Of a stretch of DNA of 64,000 bases, positions 1-8,033 are shown in pieces. The notes under the pieces are model-generated. The model saw only the letters and a list, made by a program, of their open reading frames with translations, searched no databases and was not told where the DNA came from. Each line of letters starts with the position of its first letter. Positions within the stretch are counted from its first letter, which is position 1. This stretch comes from Selenomonadaceae bacterium (GTDB lineage Bacteria > Bacillota > Negativicutes > Selenomonadales > Selenomonadaceae), in the NCBI GenBank assembly GCA_017427545.1, contig JAFRSO010000077.1, positions 1 to 64,000 of the forward strand, written 5' to 3'. The translations under genes and the position numbers were made by a program.

Positions 1-109
1 CAAGCGCCGTTTCCTGGCGCTCGTTTCGTGTTTCCTTATCTGTCCCGGTCCGCCAAAAAGCTGGCAAGGGCCGCAAGAGTCTCCGGTTCCGGGAATTCCG
101 ACAGGTAGG
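1..109. other. Unassigned GC-rich segment at window edge
   Basis: This stretch is richer in G and C than its neighbours and no gene is recognised in it. Positions 3-21 can form a hairpin (AGCGCC paired with GGCGCT around a 7-nt loop). The minus strand carries a short open stretch reading LSEFPEPETLAALASFL and then a stop, which could be a gene remnant. It may instead be the tail of a gene that begins outside the window. Confidence 0.2.
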
Positions 110-179
110 AATAAGGAACAAGGAACAAGGAACAAGTTTAAATCCCTAGTTCCCAGTTCCTAATTACTAGTTCCTAATC
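110..179. repeat. Heptanucleotide repeat array 1
   Basis: Ten consecutive 7-nt units lie in one register. They begin as AATAAGG and AACAAGG and change to CCTAGTT, CCTAATT and ACTAGTT. The array ends 17 nt before the ATG of the LCP gene, so it forms much of that gene's visible leader. Confidence 0.85.
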
Positions 180-196
180 GAAAAGTGAGCGGACAA

Positions 197-1216
197 ATGG
201 CTAACGAAACCAAAGATAACATAGAAAAGAAGCGTAAAAATTTGAGGCGCAGGCGCAGAATTAAAGCCTTCCGCCTGGTTTTTACGTTGGTTATTTTATG
301 CTTGATTGGTTCGGCAATTTTGTTCGTCGGATTCAGCGTGTACAATGCGGGCGTTCGCGTTTATAATGAATTCGCAGAAATGTACAAGGGCTACACTGAT
401 CGTCGGACGGCTCGCATGGGTTCGGCTGATCCAAAGTTCGAGGGCTACACAAATGTTTTGATTCTCGGCGTCGACGACAGCCATTTGCAAGAGGCGGATA
501 CGATTTTGGTATTGAGTTTTTCCAACGAGACCGGCAAGAGTCGAATCATTTCAATTCCACGTGATACGCTTGTAACGTCGCAGAGCAATTCGGGAAAAAT
601 CGGCACGCTTTACAGTTGGGGCGGAGCAACTGTTCTCGTCCGCGAAGTTTCAAAACTTCTGGGCATTTCAATTCATCAGTACGTAATTATCGACATGACG
701 ACTTTTGCGGAATTGATTGACACTTTGGGCGGGCTGGATATTTACGTCGAAGAGAACATGGATTACGACGACGAAGTTGCCGGCTTATCGATTCACATTC
801 CGCAGGGCTATCAACATTTGTCGGGCGAAGAGGTTCAAAAATATTTGCGTTATCGCGGCGAGAAATTGGGCGATGTCGGACGCGTTCAACGTCAACAGAA
901 ATTCATCAAAGCGTTGTATGCAAAAGTTCTTCAGCTCGACACGATACCGAAACTTCCCGCCATTGCCGAAATATTCCGCAACAAAATGGAGACCAGTGCA
1001 GAAATTTTTGACTCGGCGCATTTGGCAAACGTCTTGCGAAAAATGAGTTCCGATCCGCCGTCGACGCTGATGTTGCCCGGCTCTGAAAATGATGACGGCT
1101 TGTGGATTGTGAACGTCGCGGAGTTGGAAGCGCGAATGAGTGAACTTTTCCCGCTGCAGGATATGATTAAAAATTCGGTTGAAGGTGACGCGGACAGCGA
1201 ACAGATTAGTGATTAG
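197..1216 (+). CDS. LytR-CpsA-Psr (LCP) family protein
   Basis: LCP enzymes transfer undecaprenyl-linked glycopolymers onto peptidoglycan or another surface acceptor on the outer face of the inner membrane. The protein has a basic N-terminus (residues 11-26), one membrane segment (about 25-47) and then the LCP domain, with VLILGVDD, SIPRDTLV (the conserved Arg) and the later LRYR and GRVQRQQ motifs that contact the polyprenyl phosphate. I chose ATG 197 because GAGCGG lies about 5 nt upstream; an in-frame GTG at 185 is also possible. Its TAG stop lies inside heptamer array 2. In Firmicutes lytR commonly precedes rsfS, as here. The glycan it ligates cannot be told from the sequence. Confidence 0.9.
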   Translation: MANETKDNIEKKRKNLRRRRRIKAFRLVFTLVILCLIGSAILFVGFSVYNAGVRVYNEFAEMYKGYTDRRTARMGSADPKFEGYTNVLILGVDDSHLQEADTILVLSFSNETGKSRIISIPRDTLVTSQSNSGKIGTLYSWGGATVLVREVSKLLGISIHQYVIIDMTTFAELIDTLGGLDIYVEENMDYDDEVAGLSIHIPQGYQHLSGEEVQKYLRYRGEKLGDVGRVQRQQKFIKALYAKVLQLDTIPKLPAIAEIFRNKMETSAEIFDSAHLANVLRKMSSDPPSTLMLPGSENDDGLWIVNVAELEARMSELFPLQDMIKNSVEGDADSEQISD

Positions 1217-1247
1217 CTGCTAGCTGCTAGCTACTAGTTCCTAAAAA
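1213..1247. repeat. Heptanucleotide repeat array 2
   Basis: Five units (TTAGCTG, CTAGCTG, CTAGCTA, CTAGTTC, CTAAAAA) begin at the stop codon of the LCP gene and run up to the ribosome-binding site of rsfS. Confidence 0.85.
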
Positions 1248-1261
1248 CGGAGGTATGTAAC

Positions 1262-1606
1262 TTGAAGACATTTGATTTGGCAAAAAAAATTTGTAAGGCG
1301 GCCTCTGACAAGAAGGCAAGCGAAGTTATTACAATGGACATGCGCGGCGTGATGTTCTCGACGGATTATTTTGTCGTGTGTTCAGCGCAGACGGCAACTC
1401 AAGTGCGAGCGATTGCCGACAACATTGAGGAGGAGCTTGACAAGGAAGGCATTCACTTCAGCCACCGCGAGGGCTATCATGAGGGCGAATGGATTTTGCT
1501 TGATTACGGCGATGTTGTCGCGCACATTTTCAAGGAGGAAAATCGCCAGTATTATGCGCTTGAGCAGCTTTGGAGTGAGGCTAAGATAAAACTCTATGAA
1601 GAATAA
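1262..1606 (+). CDS. rsfS: Ribosomal silencing factor RsfS
   Basis: RsfS binds ribosomal protein L14 on the 50S subunit and blocks subunit joining when nutrients are short. The 114-residue product has the usual family length and the conserved core DYFVVCSAQTATQVRAIAD followed by HEGEWILLDYGDVVAHIF. The start is TTG at 1262, about 8 nt after a good GGAGG; no ATG fits. The 3' end overlaps the next gene by 11 nt, which suggests translational coupling. Confidence 0.96.
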   Translation: MKTFDLAKKICKAASDKKASEVITMDMRGVMFSTDYFVVCSAQTATQVRAIADNIEEELDKEGIHFSHREGYHEGEWILLDYGDVVAHIFKEENRQYYALEQLWSEAKIKLYEE

Positions 1607-2456
1607 ATTACAGCTGAAGCCGATGACGGTCGCGGAACTTAAAGTCGTCCGCCAAAATGAAATGGGAGCTTTCCTTGACGCCGGCACCGGTAAAACTTCC
1701 GATGATATTTTACTGCACAAGGCACAACAGACTGCGGAAGTTTCAATTGGCGAGAAGGTAAAAGTTTTCCTCTACCTTGATCCGAAAAAAAGATTGACGG
1801 CAAGTATGAGAGTCCCGAAGATGCGCGAAGGGCAAATTGCGCGGCTGAAAATTATCAACGTGACGGGCGACGGAGCTTTTGTTGACGTTGGGGCGGAGCG
1901 CGGAATTTTTATGCCGTTCGCCGAAATGCGCGGTCGTCCGAAAGTCGGAGAAATTGTTTGGGCGAAACTTTACAGCGATAAATCCGGACGGCTTGCAGTG
2001 TCAATGAAAGTTTCCGATGAAATTCGCCGAGCCTCAAAACCTGCCGAAGGTATCAAGCGCGGCGATAAAATTAAGGGCGCGGTGTTCAACATTATTGACG
2101 CGGGCGCATTTGTTTTCAGCGAGGAAAGATATATCGTTTTCATTGCGCGGAAGGAAATGCCGCGTGAATTGAGGATTGGCGAAGTCGTCGAGGCGCGAGT
2201 AACTTTTTTGCGTGAGGACGGTCGCCTTGACGCTTCCTTGCGCGCCATAAAAGAAACTGCCCTTGAACGTGACGCCGAAAAAATTTTTAACTTCATGCAG
2301 AAAAACGGCGGCTCAATGAATTTTCACGACAAGACTGCTCCCGAAAAAATTCAGGCCGTGTTCAAAATCAGCAAGGCGGCCTTTAAGCGGGCAGTCGGTC
2401 ATCTTTACAGTCAGCGGCGAATTGAAAAAATTGACGGCGGATTTAAAATCATTTAG
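1596..2456 (+). CDS. cvfB: S1-domain RNA-binding protein, CvfB/YitL family
   Basis: The 286-residue protein has the CvfB layout: repeated S1-type OB folds (roughly residues 5-65, 70-135 and 140-205) followed by a winged-helix-like C-terminus (about 225-286). The second repeat shows the S1 pattern GDGAFVDVGAERGIFMPFAEM. CvfB proteins bind RNA and affect virulence-factor expression in staphylococci; the role here is inferred from the family. The start overlaps the end of rsfS by 11 nt. A terminator follows directly. Confidence 0.85.
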   Translation: MKNKLQLKPMTVAELKVVRQNEMGAFLDAGTGKTSDDILLHKAQQTAEVSIGEKVKVFLYLDPKKRLTASMRVPKMREGQIARLKIINVTGDGAFVDVGAERGIFMPFAEMRGRPKVGEIVWAKLYSDKSGRLAVSMKVSDEIRRASKPAEGIKRGDKIKGAVFNIIDAGAFVFSEERYIVFIARKEMPRELRIGEVVEARVTFLREDGRLDASLRAIKETALERDAEKIFNFMQKNGGSMNFHDKTAPEKIQAVFKISKAAFKRAVGHLYSQRRIEKIDGGFKII

Positions 2457-2465
2457 AAAAAAATT

Positions 2466-2497
2466 ATCCTCCACTCAAACGAGCGGGGGATTTTTTG
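2466..2497. terminator. Bidirectional rho-independent terminator
   Basis: TCCTCC pairs with GGGGGA (one G-T pair), and CTC pairs with GAG inside around an AAAC loop. A run of six T follows on the plus strand and seven T on the minus strand. It sits between the convergent ends of cvfB and the binding-protein gene and can serve both. Confidence 0.75.
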
Positions 2498-2510
2498 TTG
2501 CCGATATCGA

Positions 2511-4043
2511 TTACTTTTTATCCAACGCCGCAGTAATTTCGTAATAATCGGAAGGGTGCGCCTTGAAGCCTTCGACGTTCGGTTTCATGACAAATGACAT
2601 GCGCAAATGCGAGGCGTAAATCAGTGCGCAGTCGTCCAAAATTTGTTGCGACATTTTAACGGCAAGTTCGGAACGTTTATCCGCGCCAAAAGTGTTATGC
2701 AATTCATTTTCCAGGGCGGCAATTTTTTCGCTGTCATAAAAGCCGGCATTATCGACGGCACCGGGCACAATGTGGCTCGTGAAATAATATTCGGGATCGC
2801 CGGTCGGGGCAGTGACAATCGCCTTGCTGAAAATATCGTAGTCGCCGCTCTTGAGGAAAGTTTTGTAATTGTCGGTGGCGTTGACGTTGAGTTTAATGCC
2901 GATGAGTTTCAAGTTAGCTTGCGCGGCCTCTGCGAGAAGCGGAAGTTCTTGACGTGAGGTGTAAGTCAGCCAACGCAATTCAAGATTTTTACCGGCCTTG
3001 TCAACGTAACCGTCGCCGTCAGAATCAATCCAACCCGAATCAGCCAAAAGTTTTTTCGCAGCGTCGAGGTCGTAAGAAACCGCGTGAACTTTATCGCCAC
3101 CGAAAGTCAAATTGGCGGGAAAAGCTCCGATTGCAGGTGAACCGTTGCCGTTGAGCAGGACTTTGCAGAAATTTTCCTTGTCAATCGCCATAGAAATTGC
3201 CTTGCGAACGTTGAGGTCTTGCAATTCGGGCGTCTTGAAATTGAACGCCGCCTGATAAACTCTGGACGTTTCGACTTGCGAAATTTTGTAGCCGTCCTTG
3301 AAAAGTTGCAGGCCGGAATATGGCAACCCTTGTACCGCGTCGAGTTCACCGTTTTGCATTGCCATAGTCAGCGTATCGCCGTCGGGAATGCTCTTGACAA
3401 AAATTTTATCCAACTTCGGCTTGACGGCTCCCCAATAATTTTCATTCGGGACAAGCTCAATTTGCGTGTCAGTGACTTTGACGGCTTTGTAAGGGCCGGT
3501 GCCGACGACGATATTATCCTTGACGCCCGCCTCAACGTCGATAATGCAGCCGTAAGGGTCGCTCAAATAATTCAACAGCGCGGGAACTTTTTCGGAAGAT
3601 TTAATCGTCACGAATTGTCCGTCCGCTTCAATCGCAGAAATTTTCAAGTCACGGGGAGCGCGGTCGTGATTTGCAATCAAAGCCTCCAAACAAGCTTTAA
3701 CTGCCGCACCGTCAACTTTTTTGCCGTTCGAGAAAGTCGCCGCGTCATTGATTTTAATTTTAACGGTGAAGTCGTCAACCTGCTCAAAATTTTCTGCAAG
3801 CCACGGTTCAAGCTCCATGTGCACGTTGAATTTGAAAAGCGTTTCGCCGATACCGTAACGGAGAGTGCTCCAGCCGCTGTAGCTTTCGTGAGGATTTGTG
3901 CCGACATTTTCCATTGCCACGCCGTAAGCAACAGTTCCGTAAGTGAAAATTTTTTCGTCCGTCGAGACAGATTTTTCATCGCCGCAACTTGTAAGGAACA
4001 AGGAAAAAGGAATAAGGAACAAGATTAACAAAAATTTTTTCAT
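2511..4043 (-). CDS. ABC transporter substrate-binding lipoprotein, family 5 (peptide/nickel)
   Basis: This is a periplasmic solute-binding protein of the SBP_bac_5 family (510 residues), anchored as a lipoprotein. The signal peptide ends in the lipobox LTSC with Cys20. The body has the family features: a gate region around FEQVDDFTVKIKI, the RKAISMAID motif, and the closing motif around GDPEYYFTSHI. The ligand could be a peptide, nickel or a metallophore; sequence alone does not decide. No permease or ATPase genes are adjacent. The hydrophobic core of the signal peptide is encoded by heptamer array 3. Confidence 0.88.
   Translation of the reverse strand: MKKFLLILFLIPFSLFLTSCGDEKSVSTDEKIFTYGTVAYGVAMENVGTNPHESYSGWSTLRYGIGETLFKFNVHMELEPWLAENFEQVDDFTVKIKINDAATFSNGKKVDGAAVKACLEALIANHDRAPRDLKISAIEADGQFVTIKSSEKVPALLNYLSDPYGCIIDVEAGVKDNIVVGTGPYKAVKVTDTQIELVPNENYWGAVKPKLDKIFVKSIPDGDTLTMAMQNGELDAVQGLPYSGLQLFKDGYKISQVETSRVYQAAFNFKTPELQDLNVRKAISMAIDKENFCKVLLNGNGSPAIGAFPANLTFGGDKVHAVSYDLDAAKKLLADSGWIDSDGDGYVDKAGKNLELRWLTYTSRQELPLLAEAAQANLKLIGIKLNVNATDNYKTFLKSGDYDIFSKAIVTAPTGDPEYYFTSHIVPGAVDNAGFYDSEKIAALENELHNTFGADKRSELAVKMSQQILDDCALIYASHLRMSFVMKPNVEGFKAHPSDYYEITAALDKK
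3991..4025. repeat. Heptanucleotide repeat array 3, inside a signal peptide
   Basis: Five units (GTAAGGA, ACAAGGA, AAAAGGA, ATAAGGA, ACAAGAT) lie inside the coding sequence. On the minus strand they encode ILFLIPFSLFLT, the hydrophobic core of the lipoprotein signal peptide. Confidence 0.8.
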
Positions 4044-4216
4044 CAGTAGTCGCCTCCTTGCAAAGGATTATAAATTTTCGGCGGGGAAAAAATAAGCCCT
4101 ACGCGGGGATTGAAGCTGGAAAAATTTTTATCTTCACGAAGAGTAAAAACTTCAACGGTTTTTCAGATTGAACTGTTATATTGGCTGTAAATAATTTCAC
4201 GAAAGGAAGATGCGCA

Positions 4217-5401
4217 GTGAAAGTTTTTTGCAGTGTCATTGCAATTATTTTTACCTTATGTTCGATAGCTGCCTCCGCAAATGCCGCGCAGAAAAAAATT
4301 CTCATCAACTCCGCAAGCCGCCTCATGCTATTTTATGACGGCAATGTTAAAGTCGCGGTTTATCATCTCGGCTTGGGCAAAGTGAGTACTCCGACGCCCA
4401 CCGGCTATTTCAAAATCAACAGCAAGGAAATTAATCCGCCGTGGATTGATCCGTCAGACCCCGAATACGAAGTCCCTTCCGGCCCCGATAATCCGCTGGG
4501 CTATCGTTGGATGCAAATTTGGGATAATTACGGCATTCACGGCACCAATCGCCCCGAAAGTATCGGCGGCTACGTCTCCAACGGTTGTATTCGCATGAAC
4601 GAACGCGACGTTGAGGAACTTTTTGACGCCGTGGAAGTCGGCACGCCCGTTGAGATAACTTATAATCGCGTTGTCGTCGAAAAGACTGCCGATGATGATG
4701 TTGTCTATTACATTTACCCCGACGGCTACGGCTGGCAAAATGTCACGGTTGCCGACGTGACGAAATGGATTGAACCTTTCGGCGTACTGGCGTTCGAGAG
4801 TGAATACGACATTTCCAAAAAAATTGAGGCCTCCGACGGTGAACCGACTTTTATCGGCAAGCCCTACAACGTCGAAATCAACGGTCAAATTGCTCAACCG
4901 ACTGACGCCAATAACACCAGATTTTTTGCCAAGGCCGTCATGCACAACGGGATAACTTATATGCCCGTCGTCCCCATTGCAAAAATTTTGCGCTTGAAAC
5001 TTGAATGGCACAAAGGCGAGTCGACGCTTAAAAGTCGTTTCGGTAAAGTCGTCTGCTACGAGAAAAAAGACCAGCTCTATTGCAACGCTGATGACGCACC
5101 GGTTCTTTTCAATATCGAAGGTGGCTTGCAGACTAATTCGGACGGTGTAAAAATTTTTCGGTTTAAGTCATTGCCGGTAACCGAAAAGCCGATTGTCGAT
5201 CCGAATCCGACTAAGCCCGATAAAAATACTCCGACTGTCGACAAGCCGAAAGATACGCCTCAACCTGAAGTCAAGCCGCAAGATAAACCTCAACCCGAAG
5301 TTCAACCCGAAGTCAAGCCGCAAGATAAAATTTCGTCAGATAAAGTTGATAAACCTTTTGAGGAAAATAAATCTGAATCCGGGGAGGCGGCGAAGTTATG
5401 A
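4217..5401 (+). CDS. L,D-transpeptidase (YkuD) with signal peptide
   Basis: YkuD enzymes form 3-3 peptidoglycan cross-links or attach proteins to peptidoglycan in the periplasm. Residues 1-24 are a signal peptide ending ANA-A. The catalytic domain (about 27-150) contains YGIHGTN (His108) and SNGCIRM (nucleophile Cys124). Residues 215-320 resemble a copper-amine-oxidase N-type domain, and the tail is a Pro/Lys/Gln-rich repeat (PKDTPQPEVKPQDK type), perhaps a wall-spanning linker. GTG 4217 is preferred over an upstream in-frame TTG at 4181 because AAGGAAG precedes it and a clean signal peptide follows. The stop overlaps the polA start (ATGA). Confidence 0.9.
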   Translation: MKVFCSVIAIIFTLCSIAASANAAQKKILINSASRLMLFYDGNVKVAVYHLGLGKVSTPTPTGYFKINSKEINPPWIDPSDPEYEVPSGPDNPLGYRWMQIWDNYGIHGTNRPESIGGYVSNGCIRMNERDVEELFDAVEVGTPVEITYNRVVVEKTADDDVVYYIYPDGYGWQNVTVADVTKWIEPFGVLAFESEYDISKKIEASDGEPTFIGKPYNVEINGQIAQPTDANNTRFFAKAVMHNGITYMPVVPIAKILRLKLEWHKGESTLKSRFGKVVCYEKKDQLYCNADDAPVLFNIEGGLQTNSDGVKIFRFKSLPVTEKPIVDPNPTKPDKNTPTVDKPKDTPQPEVKPQDKPQPEVQPEVKPQDKISSDKVDKPFEENKSESGEAAKL

Positions 5402-7917
5402 AAAAATTTTTGATTATCGACGGCAACAGCATTTTCTATCGTGCGTTTTATGCCATGCCGCCATTGACAGCTCCAACCGGTGAGCAGACCGGCGCGGTTG
5501 TCGGATTTGCGAATATGATTTTGAAGACTCTTCGTGAACGAACTCCCGACTTTGCAGCGGTTGCCCTTGACGTGGCGAAGAAAACTTTCCGCAATAAAAT
5601 TTTTGACGGCTACAAGGGCACGCGTCCCAACATGCCTAACGACCTTGCCACTCAACTGCCCTTGATGAAAGAATTTGTCGACGTTCTCGGAATTAAAATT
5701 TGCGGCGTTCCCGATTATGAGGCGGATGACATTATCGGCACGCTGGCAACTCAAGCCTCGGAAAATTTTTTCGTGGAAATTTTGACGGGCGACCGCGACG
5801 CTCTCCAACTCATCAACGACACGATTCATGTCATGCTCATGAAAAAAACTACCGCTGAAATTTACGACAAGGATAAATTCTTCGCGGAATACGGCTTCAA
5901 TCCGCCGCAACTCGTCGACTATAAAGGTCTTCGCGGCGACACTTCTGACAATATCCCCGGCATTAAAGGTATCGGTGAAAAAAGTGCTACGTCGTTGATT
6001 CAAAAATACGGCTCCGTTGAAAATGTTATTGCCAACGTCGACAAAATCGTTTCGAGAAAACTTCACTCACTCATTAAAGATTTTGCTGACGACGCACTTT
6101 TGAGCAAGCAGCTTGCAAAAATTGTTTGTGACGTTCCGGGAATTATTTTTAGCGCGGACGAATTTAAGATTGAGCCGGATTTAGCGCGCGTCGATAAATT
6201 TTGCAACCGCTACGCCCTCAACAACATCAAGCAAAAAATTCATGATCTGTTTGATTCGTACAATCTGTTCGAGACTTACAGACGAAATGTTTTATCCGTT
6301 CCGCAGCCTCAACCTTTCGACCGCGACAAAATTTTTTCGGCGGAAAGTATCATCATCGCGAACAATGGCGTAAATGATATTGCCGTTAAAATTTGGGGCG
6401 GCGAAAATTTCTCGGCGAGGCGTGCGAATTTGCAAGAAATTTTTAGCGACTTCAAAGGCCGAATCATTTTGAGCGGGCTGAAAAATTATCTGCGCATGTT
6501 CAAAGTTTCCGCGATTGAAAATATTTTTGACGTGGAGTTGGCGGCGTATTTGCTCTATCCCGAATGGAAAGATTATTCTTGCGAAAAACTTTTGCCCTTG
6601 GAATTCGACGGCTTGCAAGTGCCCGAAAGAACTTCCGCAGCTCACGCGGCCGCCTTGGAAAAATTGTGCGAACTCTACGATAACAAGTTGCATGAAGGCG
6701 AATTGGTCGAGCTTTACACCGAAATTGAATTGCCGACGACTTGTGTTTTGGCGCGCATGGAAGAACGCGGCGTTTTCGTCAACAAAAATATTCTCAAGCT
6801 GAAAAACGCTGAAATGTCCGAACGCATTGCCGCCTTGAGGTCAAACATTTACGAGTTGGCGGGCGAAACTTTCAATCTCAATTCCTCCCAGCAACTCGCC
6901 GCGATTCTCTTCGACAAATTAAAACTTCCGCCCGTCAAGAAAACTAAAACCGGCTATTCGACCGACGCTGAAGTTTTGGAAACTCTCAAGTGGCGTCATC
7001 CGATTGTTGCCGAAGTTTTGAACTTCCGCGCCTTGACAAAACTCAAATCAACTTATCTTGACGGCTTGAGCAATCTTATCGGCAGGGACGGCCGCATTCA
7101 CACGAATTTTAATCAGACTGTTACGGCGACCGGCAGACTTTCCAGCTCCGAACCGAATTTGCAAAATATTCCCGTCCGCACCGATGAAGGCAGAGCAATT
7201 CGCGCAATGTTCGAGCCGGGCGAAGGTTACGATTGCATTCTTTCCGCTGACTATTCGCAGATTGAATTGCGATTGCTTGCGCACATGTCCGGCGACGAAA
7301 ATTTAATTGATGCCTTCGTCAAGGGGCAAGATATTCATGCGCGGACGGCCGCTGAAGTTTTTGGCGTGGCGATTGATGAGGTGACACCCGAACTTCGCCG
7401 CAAAGCTAAGGCCGTCAATTTCGGTATCGTCTACGGGATAAGCGACTACGGACTTTCGCAGAATTTGAATATCAGCCGCAAGGAGGCGGGTAAATATATT
7501 GAACTTTACTTTGAACGTTATCCCGGCGTGAAAGATTTTCTCGACGCGACAGTTGCGCAGGCTCATCTCAACGGCTTCGTTACGACAATGTCCGGACGCA
7601 GACGTTTTTTGGCGGCGATTAACAGCAAAAATTTCAATCAGCGTTCACTTGCCGAGCGTATGGCAATGAATACGCCGATTCAAGGCAGTGCGGCGGATAT
7701 TATCAAGTTGGCGATGATTCAGGCGGAGAAAAATCTTAGCGGCTTCCAAAGTCGGATAATCATTCAAGTGCACGACGAACTTGTTTTGGAGGCAAAAGAA
7801 TCCGAGCTTGTCGAGGTTGAAAAAATTCTTCGCGATGCAATGGAAAACGTCGTAAAACTTTCCGTACCGCTGGTTGTCGACGTTCACAGCGGCGCAAATT
7901 GGTCGTTGGCAAAATAA
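5398..7917 (+). CDS. polA: DNA polymerase I
   Basis: Repair and Okazaki-fragment polymerase of 839 residues. An N-terminal 5'-3' exonuclease (about 1-285) carries DYEADDIIGTLA and GDTSDNIPGIKGIG. A central region (about 300-420) is the 3'-5' exonuclease fold; it lacks the first Asp-x-Glu (the strand reads IIIANNGVNDI), so proofreading is probably absent. The polymerase domain has motif A DYSQIELRLL (Asp618), motif B RRKAKAVNFGIVYG and motif C QVHDEL (about residue 790). The ATG overlaps the stop of the L,D-transpeptidase gene, an unusual partner that suggests co-translation. A terminator follows. Confidence 0.97.
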   Translation: MKKFLIIDGNSIFYRAFYAMPPLTAPTGEQTGAVVGFANMILKTLRERTPDFAAVALDVAKKTFRNKIFDGYKGTRPNMPNDLATQLPLMKEFVDVLGIKICGVPDYEADDIIGTLATQASENFFVEILTGDRDALQLINDTIHVMLMKKTTAEIYDKDKFFAEYGFNPPQLVDYKGLRGDTSDNIPGIKGIGEKSATSLIQKYGSVENVIANVDKIVSRKLHSLIKDFADDALLSKQLAKIVCDVPGIIFSADEFKIEPDLARVDKFCNRYALNNIKQKIHDLFDSYNLFETYRRNVLSVPQPQPFDRDKIFSAESIIIANNGVNDIAVKIWGGENFSARRANLQEIFSDFKGRIILSGLKNYLRMFKVSAIENIFDVELAAYLLYPEWKDYSCEKLLPLEFDGLQVPERTSAAHAAALEKLCELYDNKLHEGELVELYTEIELPTTCVLARMEERGVFVNKNILKLKNAEMSERIAALRSNIYELAGETFNLNSSQQLAAILFDKLKLPPVKKTKTGYSTDAEVLETLKWRHPIVAEVLNFRALTKLKSTYLDGLSNLIGRDGRIHTNFNQTVTATGRLSSSEPNLQNIPVRTDEGRAIRAMFEPGEGYDCILSADYSQIELRLLAHMSGDENLIDAFVKGQDIHARTAAEVFGVAIDEVTPELRRKAKAVNFGIVYGISDYGLSQNLNISRKEAGKYIELYFERYPGVKDFLDATVAQAHLNGFVTTMSGRRRFLAAINSKNFNQRSLAERMAMNTPIQGSAADIIKLAMIQAEKNLSGFQSRIIIQVHDELVLEAKESELVEVEKILRDAMENVVKLSVPLVVDVHSGANWSLAK

Positions 7918-7934
7918 CTTGAACCAATCAAACG

Positions 7935-7968
7935 AAAACCGCCAAGGCATTTACCCTGACGGTTTTTT
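7935..7968 (+). terminator. Rho-independent terminator of polA
   Basis: AAAACCGCCA pairs with TGACGGTTTT with one mismatch, followed by a T run. It lies 18 nt after the polA stop and faces the end of mutB. Confidence 0.75.
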
Positions 7969-7991
7969 AGTTTCAAGCTTTAAATTTTTTT

Positions 7992-8033
7992 CTAGCAGCT
8001 AGAAGCTAACAGCTAACAGCTAACAGCTATCAA
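7992..8033. repeat. Heptanucleotide repeat array 4
   Basis: Six units (CTAGCAG, CTAGAAG, CTAACAG three times, CTATCAA). The last unit contains the TGA stop of mutB on the minus strand. Confidence 0.85.

Noticed and set aside
1-109. Small minus-strand gene ending ALASFLADRDR
   Set aside because: Only about 30 codons, no ribosome-binding site, and its upstream part is heptamer array 1; kept only as an unassigned segment.
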